A DNA stretch of 38,578 bases from Chitinophagaceae bacterium (GTDB lineage: Bacteria > Bacteroidota > Bacteroidia > Chitinophagales > Chitinophagaceae), in NCBI GenBank assembly GCA_947379895.1, contig CANCPA010000016.1, positions 1-38,578 of the forward strand, in the 5' to 3' direction. The position numbers and the translations under genes are program-made. The notes under the pieces are model-generated. The model saw nothing but the letters and a program-made list of their open reading frames with translations, did not search any database and was not told the origin of the DNA. This document shows positions 1-6,960 of this stretch, one piece after another; position 1 is the stretch's first letter, and every line of letters starts with the position of its first letter.

Positions 1-60
1 ATACTCAAAGTAGCTCAAAGAAAAAATGAAGTATGGATACTTATGAAGTGCTTTAAAGAA

Positions 61-197
61 CTTAGTGCCTTTGCGACTTAGTTTCTTTGTGGCAATAGAA
101 ATAAAAAAAGACAAAAAAACATTTAATTCAATCTATGCGTAAGGTGAGTAAGGATTTAAAACTTTAAAAGTTATACGTTTTAAGTGATACTTTAAGT
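61..197. repeat. Degenerate heptamer arrays downstream of the transketolase gene
   Basis: Two short stretches show 7-bp periodicity. At 61-95 the units are CTTAGTG, CCTTTGC, GACTTAG, TTTCTTT and GTGGCAA. At 170-197 they are GTTATAC, GTTTTAA, GTGATAC and TTTAAGT. The second set uses the same heptamers as the array at 8106-8161. No gene is visible in positions 1-291; the remainder is AT-rich DNA without other recognisable signals. The period is not a multiple of three, so these are unlikely to be coding remnants. Confidence 0.55.
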
Positions 198-202
198 AAA
201 TT

Positions 203-266
203 AATAGCCTTATACTTTTTACAACTTCTTCTTTTTCTGAAAAGTTAGTAAAAGTATAAGGCTATT
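203..266. terminator. Perfect 17-bp inverted repeat after tktN, possible terminator
   Basis: Positions 203-219 (AATAGCCTTATACTTTT) and 250-266 are perfect reverse complements, separated by about 30 bases rich in pyrimidines. The repeat begins 26 bases past the stop of the minus-strand transketolase gene. The 30-base loop and the lack of a clean T-run make it an unusual intrinsic terminator. A processing/stability hairpin or a small palindromic element is equally possible. Confidence 0.45.
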
Positions 267-291
267 TTAATAAAACTATATAATCAGTATT

Positions 292-1134
292 TTAATAATC
301 GCCTAAGGTTTCAGGCAATTGTGCTAATGCTTTTGCCAATTGATCGTTGTTAGGCGCAATTCCATGCCATTCGTGTGTTCCTTCCATGAAATCGACTCCT
401 TTGCCCATTGCAGTTTTCATGATAATACAGATTGGCTTACCTTGTCCTGTCAATGATTTTGCCTTATTTAAAGTAGCAATTGTATCATCTACATCATTAC
501 CATCCATTTCTAAAACTGTCCAATCAAATACTTCAAACTTTTGTTTGATATCTCCAAGATTCAATACTTTTTTGGTAGAACCATCTATTTGTTGACCATT
601 AAAATCAACTGTAGCAATAAAATTATCTACCTTATTATGTGCTGCAAAAAGAATTGCTTCCCAATTTTGACCTTCTTCCAACTCTCCATCGCCACATAAT
701 GAAAAGACTAAACTTTTATCTCCATTATATTTCTTTGCTAAAGCAGCACCAATTGCCACACTCATACCTTGTCCCAAAGAACCACTAGCTACACGGATAC
801 CAGGCAAATGTTCGTGAGTAGTAGGATGTCCTTGTAAACGAGAATTTAACTTACGGAAAGTAGCTAATTCCTTAACATCAAAATAACCAGCCCTTGCCAA
901 TACAGAATAAAAAACGGGAGATATATGACCATTAGAAAGGAAAAACAAGTCCTCTCCTACACCATCCATACTAAAGTTTGTATTATGATTCATAGTATTG
1001 AAATAAAGGGTAGTCAAAAAGTCGGTACAACCTAATGAACCACCTGGATGTCCACTCTGAACACCATGAACCATACGTACGATATCACGTCTTACTTGTG
1101 ATGTAATTTTTTTAATTTCTTCTGCAGATGCCAT
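292..1134 (-). CDS. Transketolase, N-terminal (thiamine-diphosphate binding) subunit
   Basis: This 280-residue cytoplasmic protein corresponds to the N-terminal half of transketolase, the enzyme that moves two-carbon ketol units in the pentose phosphate pathway. The HPGGSLG motif lies at residues 29-35. The thiamine-diphosphate motif starts with GDGE at 148-151 and ends with N179 in VDFNGQQ. The C-terminal half (pyrimidine-binding and transketolase_C domains) is absent because the family is split into two genes in many Bacteroidota and archaea. The partner gene would be expected directly downstream, but the 291 bases left in the window hold only repeats and a hairpin. It must therefore lie farther away. 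A TAnnTTTG promoter element sits just upstream, at 1155-1162. Start chosen at MASAEEIKK, the usual N-terminus. Confidence 0.93.
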   Translation of the reverse strand: MASAEEIKKITSQVRRDIVRMVHGVQSGHPGGSLGCTDFLTTLYFNTMNHNTNFSMDGVGEDLFFLSNGHISPVFYSVLARAGYFDVKELATFRKLNSRLQGHPTTHEHLPGIRVASGSLGQGMSVAIGAALAKKYNGDKSLVFSLCGDGELEEGQNWEAILFAAHNKVDNFIATVDFNGQQIDGSTKKVLNLGDIKQKFEVFDWTVLEMDGNDVDDTIATLNKAKSLTGQGKPICIIMKTAMGKGVDFMEGTHEWHGIAPNNDQLAKALAQLPETLGDY

Positions 1135-1154
1135 TTTATTATTATTTATGGGAG

Positions 1155-1162
1155 CAAATGTA
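1155..1162 (-). promoter_or_regulatory. -7 promoter element of tktN
   Basis: On the minus strand this reads TACATTTG, matching the Bacteroidota -7 consensus TAnnTTTG. It lies 20 bases before the start codon, so the leader would be short. A candidate -33 TTG is present, but its spacing (about 15) is shorter than usual. Confidence 0.45.
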
Positions 1163-1396
1163 ACTTTTTACCCATTACAATTAATCATTTTTGATAAACT
1201 AAAACGTTATTTTAATGAAAATAATCACATTTATTTTAATTACACCATGATTAAACGTTAAATCAATCTCTTCGAAAAGGAAAGAAAGAATTACTAAATT
1301 ATTGATTTTATATCTGCTTTCGAATCATTTATTCTAATTTTTCTCAAAAGTTCATTCCTTCTTTCCACAATTTGTGTATAATCTAATTTAAGATAA
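1163..1396. other. Intergenic region between divergent tktN and phoH
   Basis: The divergent spacer covers 1135-1467 (333 bases). Apart from the two promoter candidates at its ends, it is AT-rich with no ORF, hairpin or repeat that I can support. Confidence 0.5.
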
Positions 1397-1428
1397 TTGC
1401 TGTTTCATGGTTAGACCTAATAAATTTG
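1397..1428 (+). promoter_or_regulatory. Promoter of phoH
   Basis: A TTG at 1397-1399 (-33 type) is followed after 21 bases by TAAATTTG at 1421-1428, which fits the Bacteroidota -7 consensus TAnnTTTG. Transcription would start near 1434, giving a leader of about 35 bases before the TTG start codon of phoH. Confidence 0.5.
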
Positions 1429-1467
1429 AAGGCGACAAGTATTTCATCACACTATTAAAGAATTACC

Positions 1468-2457
1468 TTGACAGAAACAATTATTAGTTTAAACACAGTT
1501 AATCCAATTGAGTTTTTTGGAGTTAATAACGGGAAATTAGATGTATTAAAGAAAAAGTTTCCCCTCTTGAAAATTCTTTCAAGAGGGACTCAAATTAAAA
1601 TTAGCGGGGCGCCTGAGCAAATAGAAGTTGCGAAAGAGAAAATTGACCTCCTCATTCAATACTTGGAAAGAAATGGTAGCCTAAGTGAAAACTACTTTTC
1701 AAAGATTTTAGGAGGCGACGATGCAGAATCAATTGATAATTTCGTTGATAAAAACCCAAATGATGTACTTGTTTTTGGACCAAATGGCAAAACTGTAAGG
1801 GCAAGAACTGTCAATCAGAAGAGAATGGTGGAAGCTGCCGACAAAAATGATATAGTATTTGCAATTGGACCGGCTGGTACCGGAAAAACTTATACTGCCG
1901 TAGCATTAGCTGTTAGAGCTTTGAAAAACAAGATAGTTAAGAAAATCATTTTAACAAGACCTGCAGTAGAAGCGGGTGAAAGCCTAGGATTTTTACCTGG
2001 AGACTTGAAGGAAAAGATAGACCCCTACTTACGTCCCTTATATGATGCATTAGATGATATGATTCCTGCCGATAAACTTGGGTATTATATGAGTACACGT
2101 ACCATTGAAATTGCTCCACTAGCTTACATGCGTGGGCGAACATTGGATAATGCCTTTATCATTTTAGATGAGTCTCAAAATACAAATGACCTTCAATTAA
2201 AAATGTTCTTGACCCGTATTGGTGCAAATGCGAAGGCGATTATAACAGGCGACCCGACTCAGATTGATTTACCTCGCAATCAAAGAAGTGGTTTAGAAAA
2301 GGCATCAAGGATTCTAAAAAACATTCCTGGAATTGCTCATATACAATTAGATGAAGAAGATGTTGTCAGGCATAAATTGGTAAAAGCAATTATTAAGGCT
2401 TATGAGAAAGACCATAAAGAAGAGGAAGAATATTATAATATTAGAAATTCAAAATAG
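1468..2457 (+). CDS. phoH: PhoH family ATPase
   Basis: This 329-residue cytoplasmic protein belongs to the PhoH/PhoL family of P-loop ATPases, linked to RNA metabolism and often to ribosome-associated YbeY. The Walker A motif GPAGTGKT is at residues 134-141 and the Walker B motif IILDESQ is around 231-237. The N-terminal portion (about 1-100) is the usual small domain before the ATPase core. The start is TTG. An in-frame TAA lies 12 bases upstream (1456-1458), no ATG intervenes, and the resulting N-terminus MTETIISLNTVNPIEFFG fits the family. Length is normal. It is divergent from tktN and followed by a repeat-containing spacer, so it is probably monocistronic. The precise biological role of PhoH in this phylum is not settled. 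Confidence 0.93.
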   Translation: MTETIISLNTVNPIEFFGVNNGKLDVLKKKFPLLKILSRGTQIKISGAPEQIEVAKEKIDLLIQYLERNGSLSENYFSKILGGDDAESIDNFVDKNPNDVLVFGPNGKTVRARTVNQKRMVEAADKNDIVFAIGPAGTGKTYTAVALAVRALKNKIVKKIILTRPAVEAGESLGFLPGDLKEKIDPYLRPLYDALDDMIPADKLGYYMSTRTIEIAPLAYMRGRTLDNAFIILDESQNTNDLQLKMFLTRIGANAKAIITGDPTQIDLPRNQRSGLEKASRILKNIPGIAHIQLDEEDVVRHKLVKAIIKAYEKDHKEEEEYYNIRNSK

Positions 2458-2532
2458 CTGAAAGAGGTTAAAAAAACAAACAAGGTTAAGGCAAGGAATA
2501 CAATAGTTTTATAATTAATAAACTATAATCAC

Positions 2533-2670
2533 TGTCGTTTAGTTAATAGTACTAACCGAAAATAAGGGTGTCAGACAGAGCCTGTCGAAGGCGTTCAAAG
2601 TGTGAAAGAACCTTATTTTATCCCGGTTTCGACAGTCTCAACCTTACAGTCGTTCCTTAACTAAACGACA
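2533..2670. mobile_element. MITE-like palindromic element with 14-bp terminal inverted repeats
   Basis: Positions 2533-2546 (TGTCGTTTAGTTAA) are perfectly inverted at 2657-2670. Further inside, AACCGAAAATAAGG (2554-2567) pairs imperfectly with the CCTTATTTTATCCCGGTT segment starting at 2611. CCTGTCGAA (2581-2589) is inverted as TTCGACAG near 2629. The 138-base unit therefore folds on itself. It has no ORF, lies in the 417-base spacer between phoH and the next gene, and is more GC-rich inside than its surroundings. The TTCGACAG core resembles dispersed repeats that are common in this phylum. No target-site duplication is obvious. Confidence 0.6.
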
Positions 2671-2874
2671 TCGAAACTATATTTGAAATTATAAACTCCC
2701 TGTCATAACCTCTTTTTAATTTTATTTATACATATAGATAGTAATAAATGAACTCAATAAGTATATGAAATTATTAACTTAAAAGAAATATTGTGATATG
2801 ATATTGACTCTATACAATATTTTGATAAGAATTTCGTTTATATAGATGGATTATCATGCAAAAAAATAAATAAA

Positions 2875-3780
2875 ATGAAAAAGCACATTAGCATAGTTAG
2901 CATAACCCTTTTTTTAGGAATTTCTGTTGCAAATGCTCAGATAACACCTACTATAACTTCGAAGCCACCTTTTAAAGTGAGAACAGCTAAGAAACCGTCC
3001 CTATCCCCAATTAAATCGCCTGCAATTTATCCAAGTAAGAATATAGTAAGTAAAAACGTAGTGTATGAATATATAGACACTACTTTCCCAAAAAGTGAAA
3101 ACCATTTCCCACTAAATGGGAATGCGGGTATTGGTACTCCTGCTCCTCAGGCACCTTTAGAAATTAAAAAGAGTGCAGGAAATGTAAAAAATAAAAATAT
3201 ACTACTTCAACTGAGTAATGTGTGGGCTGACGCAGGGCAAAATGAACCAACCATGATGTTTTCAAATGGAGATTTGAGTGATCCTAAAAGCACAAGTTAT
3301 TGGACTGTAGGTGCTAGGGTGTCGGGTGATAACGTATTAAAAACGCCACAAACCTTTAAAGTTTGTTTTAAGGCTCCTGGAGCAGATTACGACCAAGAGT
3401 TTTTCTCTATTAACTCTTATCAAGGAAAAGTAAAGATTGGAAATGTGAATGAATTAGTAGATGGATATAAGCTTTTTGTAGAAGAAGGAATCTTGAGTGA
3501 AAAAGTAAAAGTTGCCGTTAAAAACTCCGATGATTGGTATGACAATGTATTTAAGCCTTCCTACAAGAGAATGACGATTAATCAGCTAGATGAATTTATA
3601 AAGCAAAATAAACATTTACCTGATGTACCTACTACAGAGACAGTTATGAAAGAAGGGATAGATTTAGGAAAAATGAATGGAATTTTACTAAAGAAACTCG
3701 AAGAACTTACCCTTGATGTCATTGATTTGAAAAAAGAATTAGACGCAACAAAAAAAGAATTGGAGAAAATGAAGAAATAA
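2875..3780 (+). CDS. Secreted protein with Bacteroidota tail-type C-terminus, function unknown
   Basis: This 301-residue protein starts with a signal peptide (residues 1-21, cut after NAQ or ANA). A Pro/Lys-rich linker follows to about residue 75, then a beta-rich middle section starting at NAGIGTPAPQAPLEIKKSAG. The end has the composition seen in many secreted or surface proteins of this phylum: YKLFVEEGILSEKVKV, NKHLPDVPTTETV, GIDLGKMNGILLKKLEEL and a short Lys/Glu coiled coil to the C-terminus. That pattern resembles the trimeric tail regions of fibre-like proteins. Substrate and partners are unknown. The gene appears to stand alone, after a MITE-like element and before a convergent amylase gene. 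Confidence 0.75.
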   Translation: MKKHISIVSITLFLGISVANAQITPTITSKPPFKVRTAKKPSLSPIKSPAIYPSKNIVSKNVVYEYIDTTFPKSENHFPLNGNAGIGTPAPQAPLEIKKSAGNVKNKNILLQLSNVWADAGQNEPTMMFSNGDLSDPKSTSYWTVGARVSGDNVLKTPQTFKVCFKAPGADYDQEFFSINSYQGKVKIGNVNELVDGYKLFVEEGILSEKVKVAVKNSDDWYDNVFKPSYKRMTINQLDEFIKQNKHLPDVPTTETVMKEGIDLGKMNGILLKKLEELTLDVIDLKKELDATKKELEKMKK

Positions 3781-3788
3781 TTAATAAT

Positions 3789-3885
3789 GATTAGTGGTTA
3801 GTGATAAGTTATGAACTATAAGTGATGAGTTTTCTCCTAGAAACATATTGAACTAACCACTAACCACTAACAACTTACCATTAGC
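3789..3885. repeat. Inverted pair of heptamer arrays between convergent genes
   Basis: Six plus-strand heptamers occupy 3789-3830: GATTAGT, GGTTAGT, GATAAGT, TATGAAC, TATAAGT, GATGAGT. Five complementary-type heptamers occupy 3851-3885: AACTAAC, CACTAAC, CACTAAC, AACTTAC, CATTAGC. TTAGTGGTTAGTG at 3791-3803 is perfectly complementary to 3858-3870, so the whole can fold. The last unit overlaps the stop codon of the amylase gene. It may serve as a two-way transcription end for the convergent genes. Confidence 0.6.
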
Positions 3886-5143
3886 TTTTCTTATAAATCA
3901 CAAAATCATTAGCCATTAATTCAAAGGTTTCTTTTCTATTAAAAACAAAGGATAACCCTGAAAATACATTTGTAAAACCACCTACAAACCACTCGTGTTC
4001 AACTTCAAATTTGATTTTATTATCTCCCCCAAAATTCAATATAACTAAAACTACTTCATTTTCAAACCGCCTTAAATAACTCATCACTTTTGGATGTTGT
4101 GACGGTAAATTAAAAGTTTCGCCTACCGCTACAGCTTTTGTTTTGTGCAAAGAGAGTAAAGTCTTATAAAAATTATGTAATTCAGTCGGCTGTTTCCAAA
4201 CAATCTCATCCTTATTGAAAAACTCTAACCGTTTCTTATTCGGATTCTCTTGTCCACTATAAATTAGAGGGAGTCCACGTCTCCAAGTACTTGTAAAAAC
4301 GGCGAAAGCTTTTGCAGCCGCGCCATATTTTTCACTTTCAGTCCCATTCCAACTATTCTCATCATGATTTGAAGTGAAGAATAACTTCAGGGCATGTTCA
4401 GGATAATTGCTGTAGTCATGTAATACATTATAAATGTCATTTGTTGAGGCTTCATTCTTAACAAAACGTTCAGTTATATGCATCCAATTCCATGCATAAC
4501 TAACATCGTAAACATCATGATAACGTATATCTTCACATTCTGCTAACCAAAACAGGGGCTTTATTACATCACAATGTGTTCTGGCGGCCTTCCAAAAGTT
4601 CAAAGGGACCAAATGTGCCATATCACATCTAAATCCATCAATATCAAACTCTTTTACCCAATAGCGCATCGAACTAATCATTTGTTCACGCATATCCACA
4701 TTGTAATAATCTAGGTCTATCACATCTTGCCATCCATTCCTTTCTGTAAAATTTCCTTCCGCATCCCTAACATAGAAATCTGGATTAGATATTGTCCATT
4801 CATGGTCTAAACCGGTATGATTAGCCACCCAATCGATGATGACTTTTAATCCTAAAGAATGCGCACAATCAATTAATTGCTTAAAATCTGATAATGTACC
4901 AAACTCAGGATTAATACCCACATAACTACTACAAGCATAATAGCTGCCTAATGTCCCTAATCGTCCCTTTACACTAATTGGTGTAATTGGCATCAACCAA
5001 AGAATTTCTACCCCCATATCCTTTAATCTGGGAAGATGCTTACTAAACGCTTCAAAAGTTCCTTCCGCTGTATATTGCCTAATATTTACTTCATAAATGT
5101 TACTTCCCGATGCCCACTTAACTGTATTAAATAGTTGTCCCAT
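3881..5143 (-). CDS. Alpha-amylase family (GH13) glycosidase, cytoplasmic
   Basis: This 420-residue protein carries the four conserved GH13 regions. They are DWVANHT at 104-110, the nucleophile region GFRCDMAHL with D174, the acid/base region WLAECED with E202, and FFTSNHDENSW with H260 and D261. All three catalytic acids are present. No signal peptide is seen, so it probably acts in the cytoplasm on maltooligosaccharides or glycogen fragments; the exact substrate cannot be told. The barrel fills most of the protein and a short beta domain closes it. The gene is divergent from an amino-acid permease across an 81-base spacer that carries an inverted repeat. It converges on the secreted-protein gene with a heptamer array between. 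Confidence 0.9.
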   Translation of the reverse strand: MGQLFNTVKWASGSNIYEVNIRQYTAEGTFEAFSKHLPRLKDMGVEILWLMPITPISVKGRLGTLGSYYACSSYVGINPEFGTLSDFKQLIDCAHSLGLKVIIDWVANHTGLDHEWTISNPDFYVRDAEGNFTERNGWQDVIDLDYYNVDMREQMISSMRYWVKEFDIDGFRCDMAHLVPLNFWKAARTHCDVIKPLFWLAECEDIRYHDVYDVSYAWNWMHITERFVKNEASTNDIYNVLHDYSNYPEHALKLFFTSNHDENSWNGTESEKYGAAAKAFAVFTSTWRRGLPLIYSGQENPNKKRLEFFNKDEIVWKQPTELHNFYKTLLSLHKTKAVAVGETFNLPSQHPKVMSYLRRFENEVVLVILNFGGDNKIKFEVEHEWFVGGFTNVFSGLSFVFNRKETFELMANDFVIYKKS

Positions 5144-5171
5144 AATAGTGTGTATAAATTCAAAGATTATT

Positions 5172-5189
5172 TCGGAATTAATATTCCGA
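5172..5189. promoter_or_regulatory. Inverted repeat in divergent promoter region, possible operator
   Basis: TCGGAAT at 5172-5178 is perfectly inverted as ATTCCGA at 5183-5189 around a TAAT centre. It lies in the middle of the 81-base spacer between the divergent amylase and permease genes. That is a natural place for an operator acting on both, but no regulator is encoded nearby. Confidence 0.35.
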
Positions 5190-5224
5190 TTTCGGCAAAG
5201 AAATAGCTTTATTTGTAACCATCT

Positions 5225-6541
5225 ATGATTGACAATAATAAACTTGAAAGGAAAATTGGATTATTGCAGGCTACTGCCATCAATATGACGGATATGGTGG
5301 GCATTGGCCCCTTTGTTGTGTTGAGTGTTGTGGTACAAATTATGAATGGACCTTCATTCTTATATGCATGGATTGCAGGCGCTTTTCTTGCGTTTATTGA
5401 TGGAATGGTATGGAGTCAGTTAGGATCTACCTTCCCTTTAGCGGGAGGAAGTTATAATTTTCTGAAAGAAGGATATGGAAGTAAAGGAGGAAAAATAATT
5501 AGCTTTCTTTTTGTTTGGCAAACCTTAATTCAAGCACCTCTCGTAATTGCATCTGCCGCAATTGGCTTTTCACAATACTTCTGCTATATTTTCCCCTTAT
5601 CATCTATTGAAAGTAAAATGATGAGTGGCAGCATCGTTCTATTAATTGTTATTTTATTATATAGAAAAATTGAAGATATCGGAAAGATAAGTGTGTTCCT
5701 TTGGGTGGGAGTTTTAGTAACGATGGCTTGGATAATTGGAGGAGGTCTTTTTCATGGTAATTTCATCACACCTATTGCCCATATAAATGAAGGTTTAATC
5801 TTTAATCAGGCATTTGTAACAGCGATTGGTTTTGCAAGTGTAAAGACAATGTATAGTTATTTAGGCTATTACAATGTTTGTCAATTAGGAGGGGAAATAA
5901 TCGATCCTCAGAAGAATATACCTCGAAGTATGTTTATTTCTATTGGTGGCATTGCTGTTTTGTATTTATTGATGAATATTAGTGTTGCGTCTGTTTTACC
6001 AATTGAAGCCATTAAAAACAGCAAATTTGTAGTCAGTCTTTTTGTTGAAACTCTTTCAGGGCCCACTTATGCCACAATTGCAACTTTACTCATATTGTGG
6101 GTAGCCTTCGCTTCGGTATTTTCTGCTACTTTAGGCTACTCGCGAGTTCCCTATGCTGCAGCAGTTGATGGTGCTTTTTTCAAATCATTTGCTAAATTAC
6201 ATCCTACCAAAAACTTCCCATATATATCACTTTTAGTTTTAGGTGGCGTTGCTTTCGTTTTCAGTCTTTTATTCAAATTGAAGGATGTTATCACTGCCAT
6301 TTTAGCCATGAGAATATTGGTACAATTTATAGGACAGGCTATTGGATTAATGCTATTGGTGAAGAGAAAAGGAATTGGAATGTTTGCCTGGAAGATGCCT
6401 CTTTATCCACTTCCTGCCATTATTGCCATCGTATTATGGGCATTCATTTTTTATTCAACTGAGGCAAAATTCATGATTAGCAGTATTATCATTATTTCAT
6501 TAGGACTCATTGCTTATTATGTTAAACGAATTTGGGATTAA
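5225..6541 (+). CDS. APC-superfamily amino-acid/polyamine permease
   Basis: This 438-residue integral membrane protein has about twelve hydrophobic segments over its whole length. The first helix contains the unwound glycine-rich segment typical of the APC fold (GIGPFVVLS, about residues 26-34). A second typical glycine-rich patch is PLAGGSYNFLKEGYG (about residues 75-89). It should import amino acids or related amines through the inner membrane by proton or cation coupling, or by exchange; the substrate cannot be inferred. Its short leader begins after a TATTTG element near 5210. The divergent neighbour is a GH13 amylase, but no functional link is evident. Confidence 0.85.
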   Translation: MIDNNKLERKIGLLQATAINMTDMVGIGPFVVLSVVVQIMNGPSFLYAWIAGAFLAFIDGMVWSQLGSTFPLAGGSYNFLKEGYGSKGGKIISFLFVWQTLIQAPLVIASAAIGFSQYFCYIFPLSSIESKMMSGSIVLLIVILLYRKIEDIGKISVFLWVGVLVTMAWIIGGGLFHGNFITPIAHINEGLIFNQAFVTAIGFASVKTMYSYLGYYNVCQLGGEIIDPQKNIPRSMFISIGGIAVLYLLMNISVASVLPIEAIKNSKFVVSLFVETLSGPTYATIATLLILWVAFASVFSATLGYSRVPYAAAVDGAFFKSFAKLHPTKNFPYISLLVLGGVAFVFSLLFKLKDVITAILAMRILVQFIGQAIGLMLLVKRKGIGMFAWKMPLYPLPAIIAIVLWAFIFYSTEAKFMISSIIIISLGLIAYYVKRIWD

Positions 6542-6710
6542 GTGTAGTGTTATAACTGACTTTATATTTTCGCTTGACTATATAGAAATAGTAATTAGGG
6601 AGAATATTTTATTAGCATTTGTGTATTTACAATATTTCATAATGTATTTAGTTGAATGATTGCATTGAAGTTTGAACTATCTGTTAGGAATAACTTGGCT
6701 TAGTACAATT

Positions 6711-6888
6711 AACCTAGATAACGCAATAGGATACTTTTACATTTCACAACTACTTCAAACACAAGCTTTTACATGATTTGTTTGACCTCAAGGTAATTTA
6801 TTATGTCTTCAGTCAAAAAATATGCATAAAAACTTGTCTATTTTGTTTTTCTGAATTTCATAACGTATCTATTGCGTAATCTGGGTTT
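6711..6888. mobile_element. 178-bp imperfect-palindrome element, full-length copy A
   Basis: The ends are inverted: AACCTAGATAACGCAATAGG at 6711-6730 against the complement of 6869-6888, whose reverse complement includes AGATTACGCAATAG. The similarity of the two arms continues inward for most of their length. For example, ACAAGCTTTTACATGATTTG in the left arm matches ACAAGTTTTTATGCATATTT read from the right, followed by TTTGAC in both. The whole element can therefore fold into one long imperfect hairpin. Related copies lie at 8201-8297 and 12223-12315. It has no ORF. It occupies most of the 419-base spacer 6542-6960; the rest of that spacer shows nothing recognisable. Confidence 0.6.
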
Positions 6889-6948
6889 AAATGATTCACT
6901 GCGCAAAAAAACTTATTTATACTTTTTATATTAGTTACACCTTTCATT

Positions 6949-6956
6949 TAGTTTTG
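6949..6956 (+). promoter_or_regulatory. -7 element immediately before the BioF-like gene
   Basis: TAGTTTTG matches TAnnTTTG and ends only four bases before the ATG at 6961. If used, transcription would start at or within a base or two of the start codon, giving a leaderless or nearly leaderless message. A GAGG just before the ATG could instead be a Shine-Dalgarno sequence of an upstream-initiated transcript. Confidence 0.4.
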
Positions 6957-6960
6957 AGGC

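Noticed and set aside
347-595. 82-codon open frame inside tktN on the opposite strand
   Set aside because: It is a shadow of the transketolase coding sequence with no family resemblance. The same holds for the similar opposite-strand frames inside phoH, the kinases, waaA, accC and pspC.
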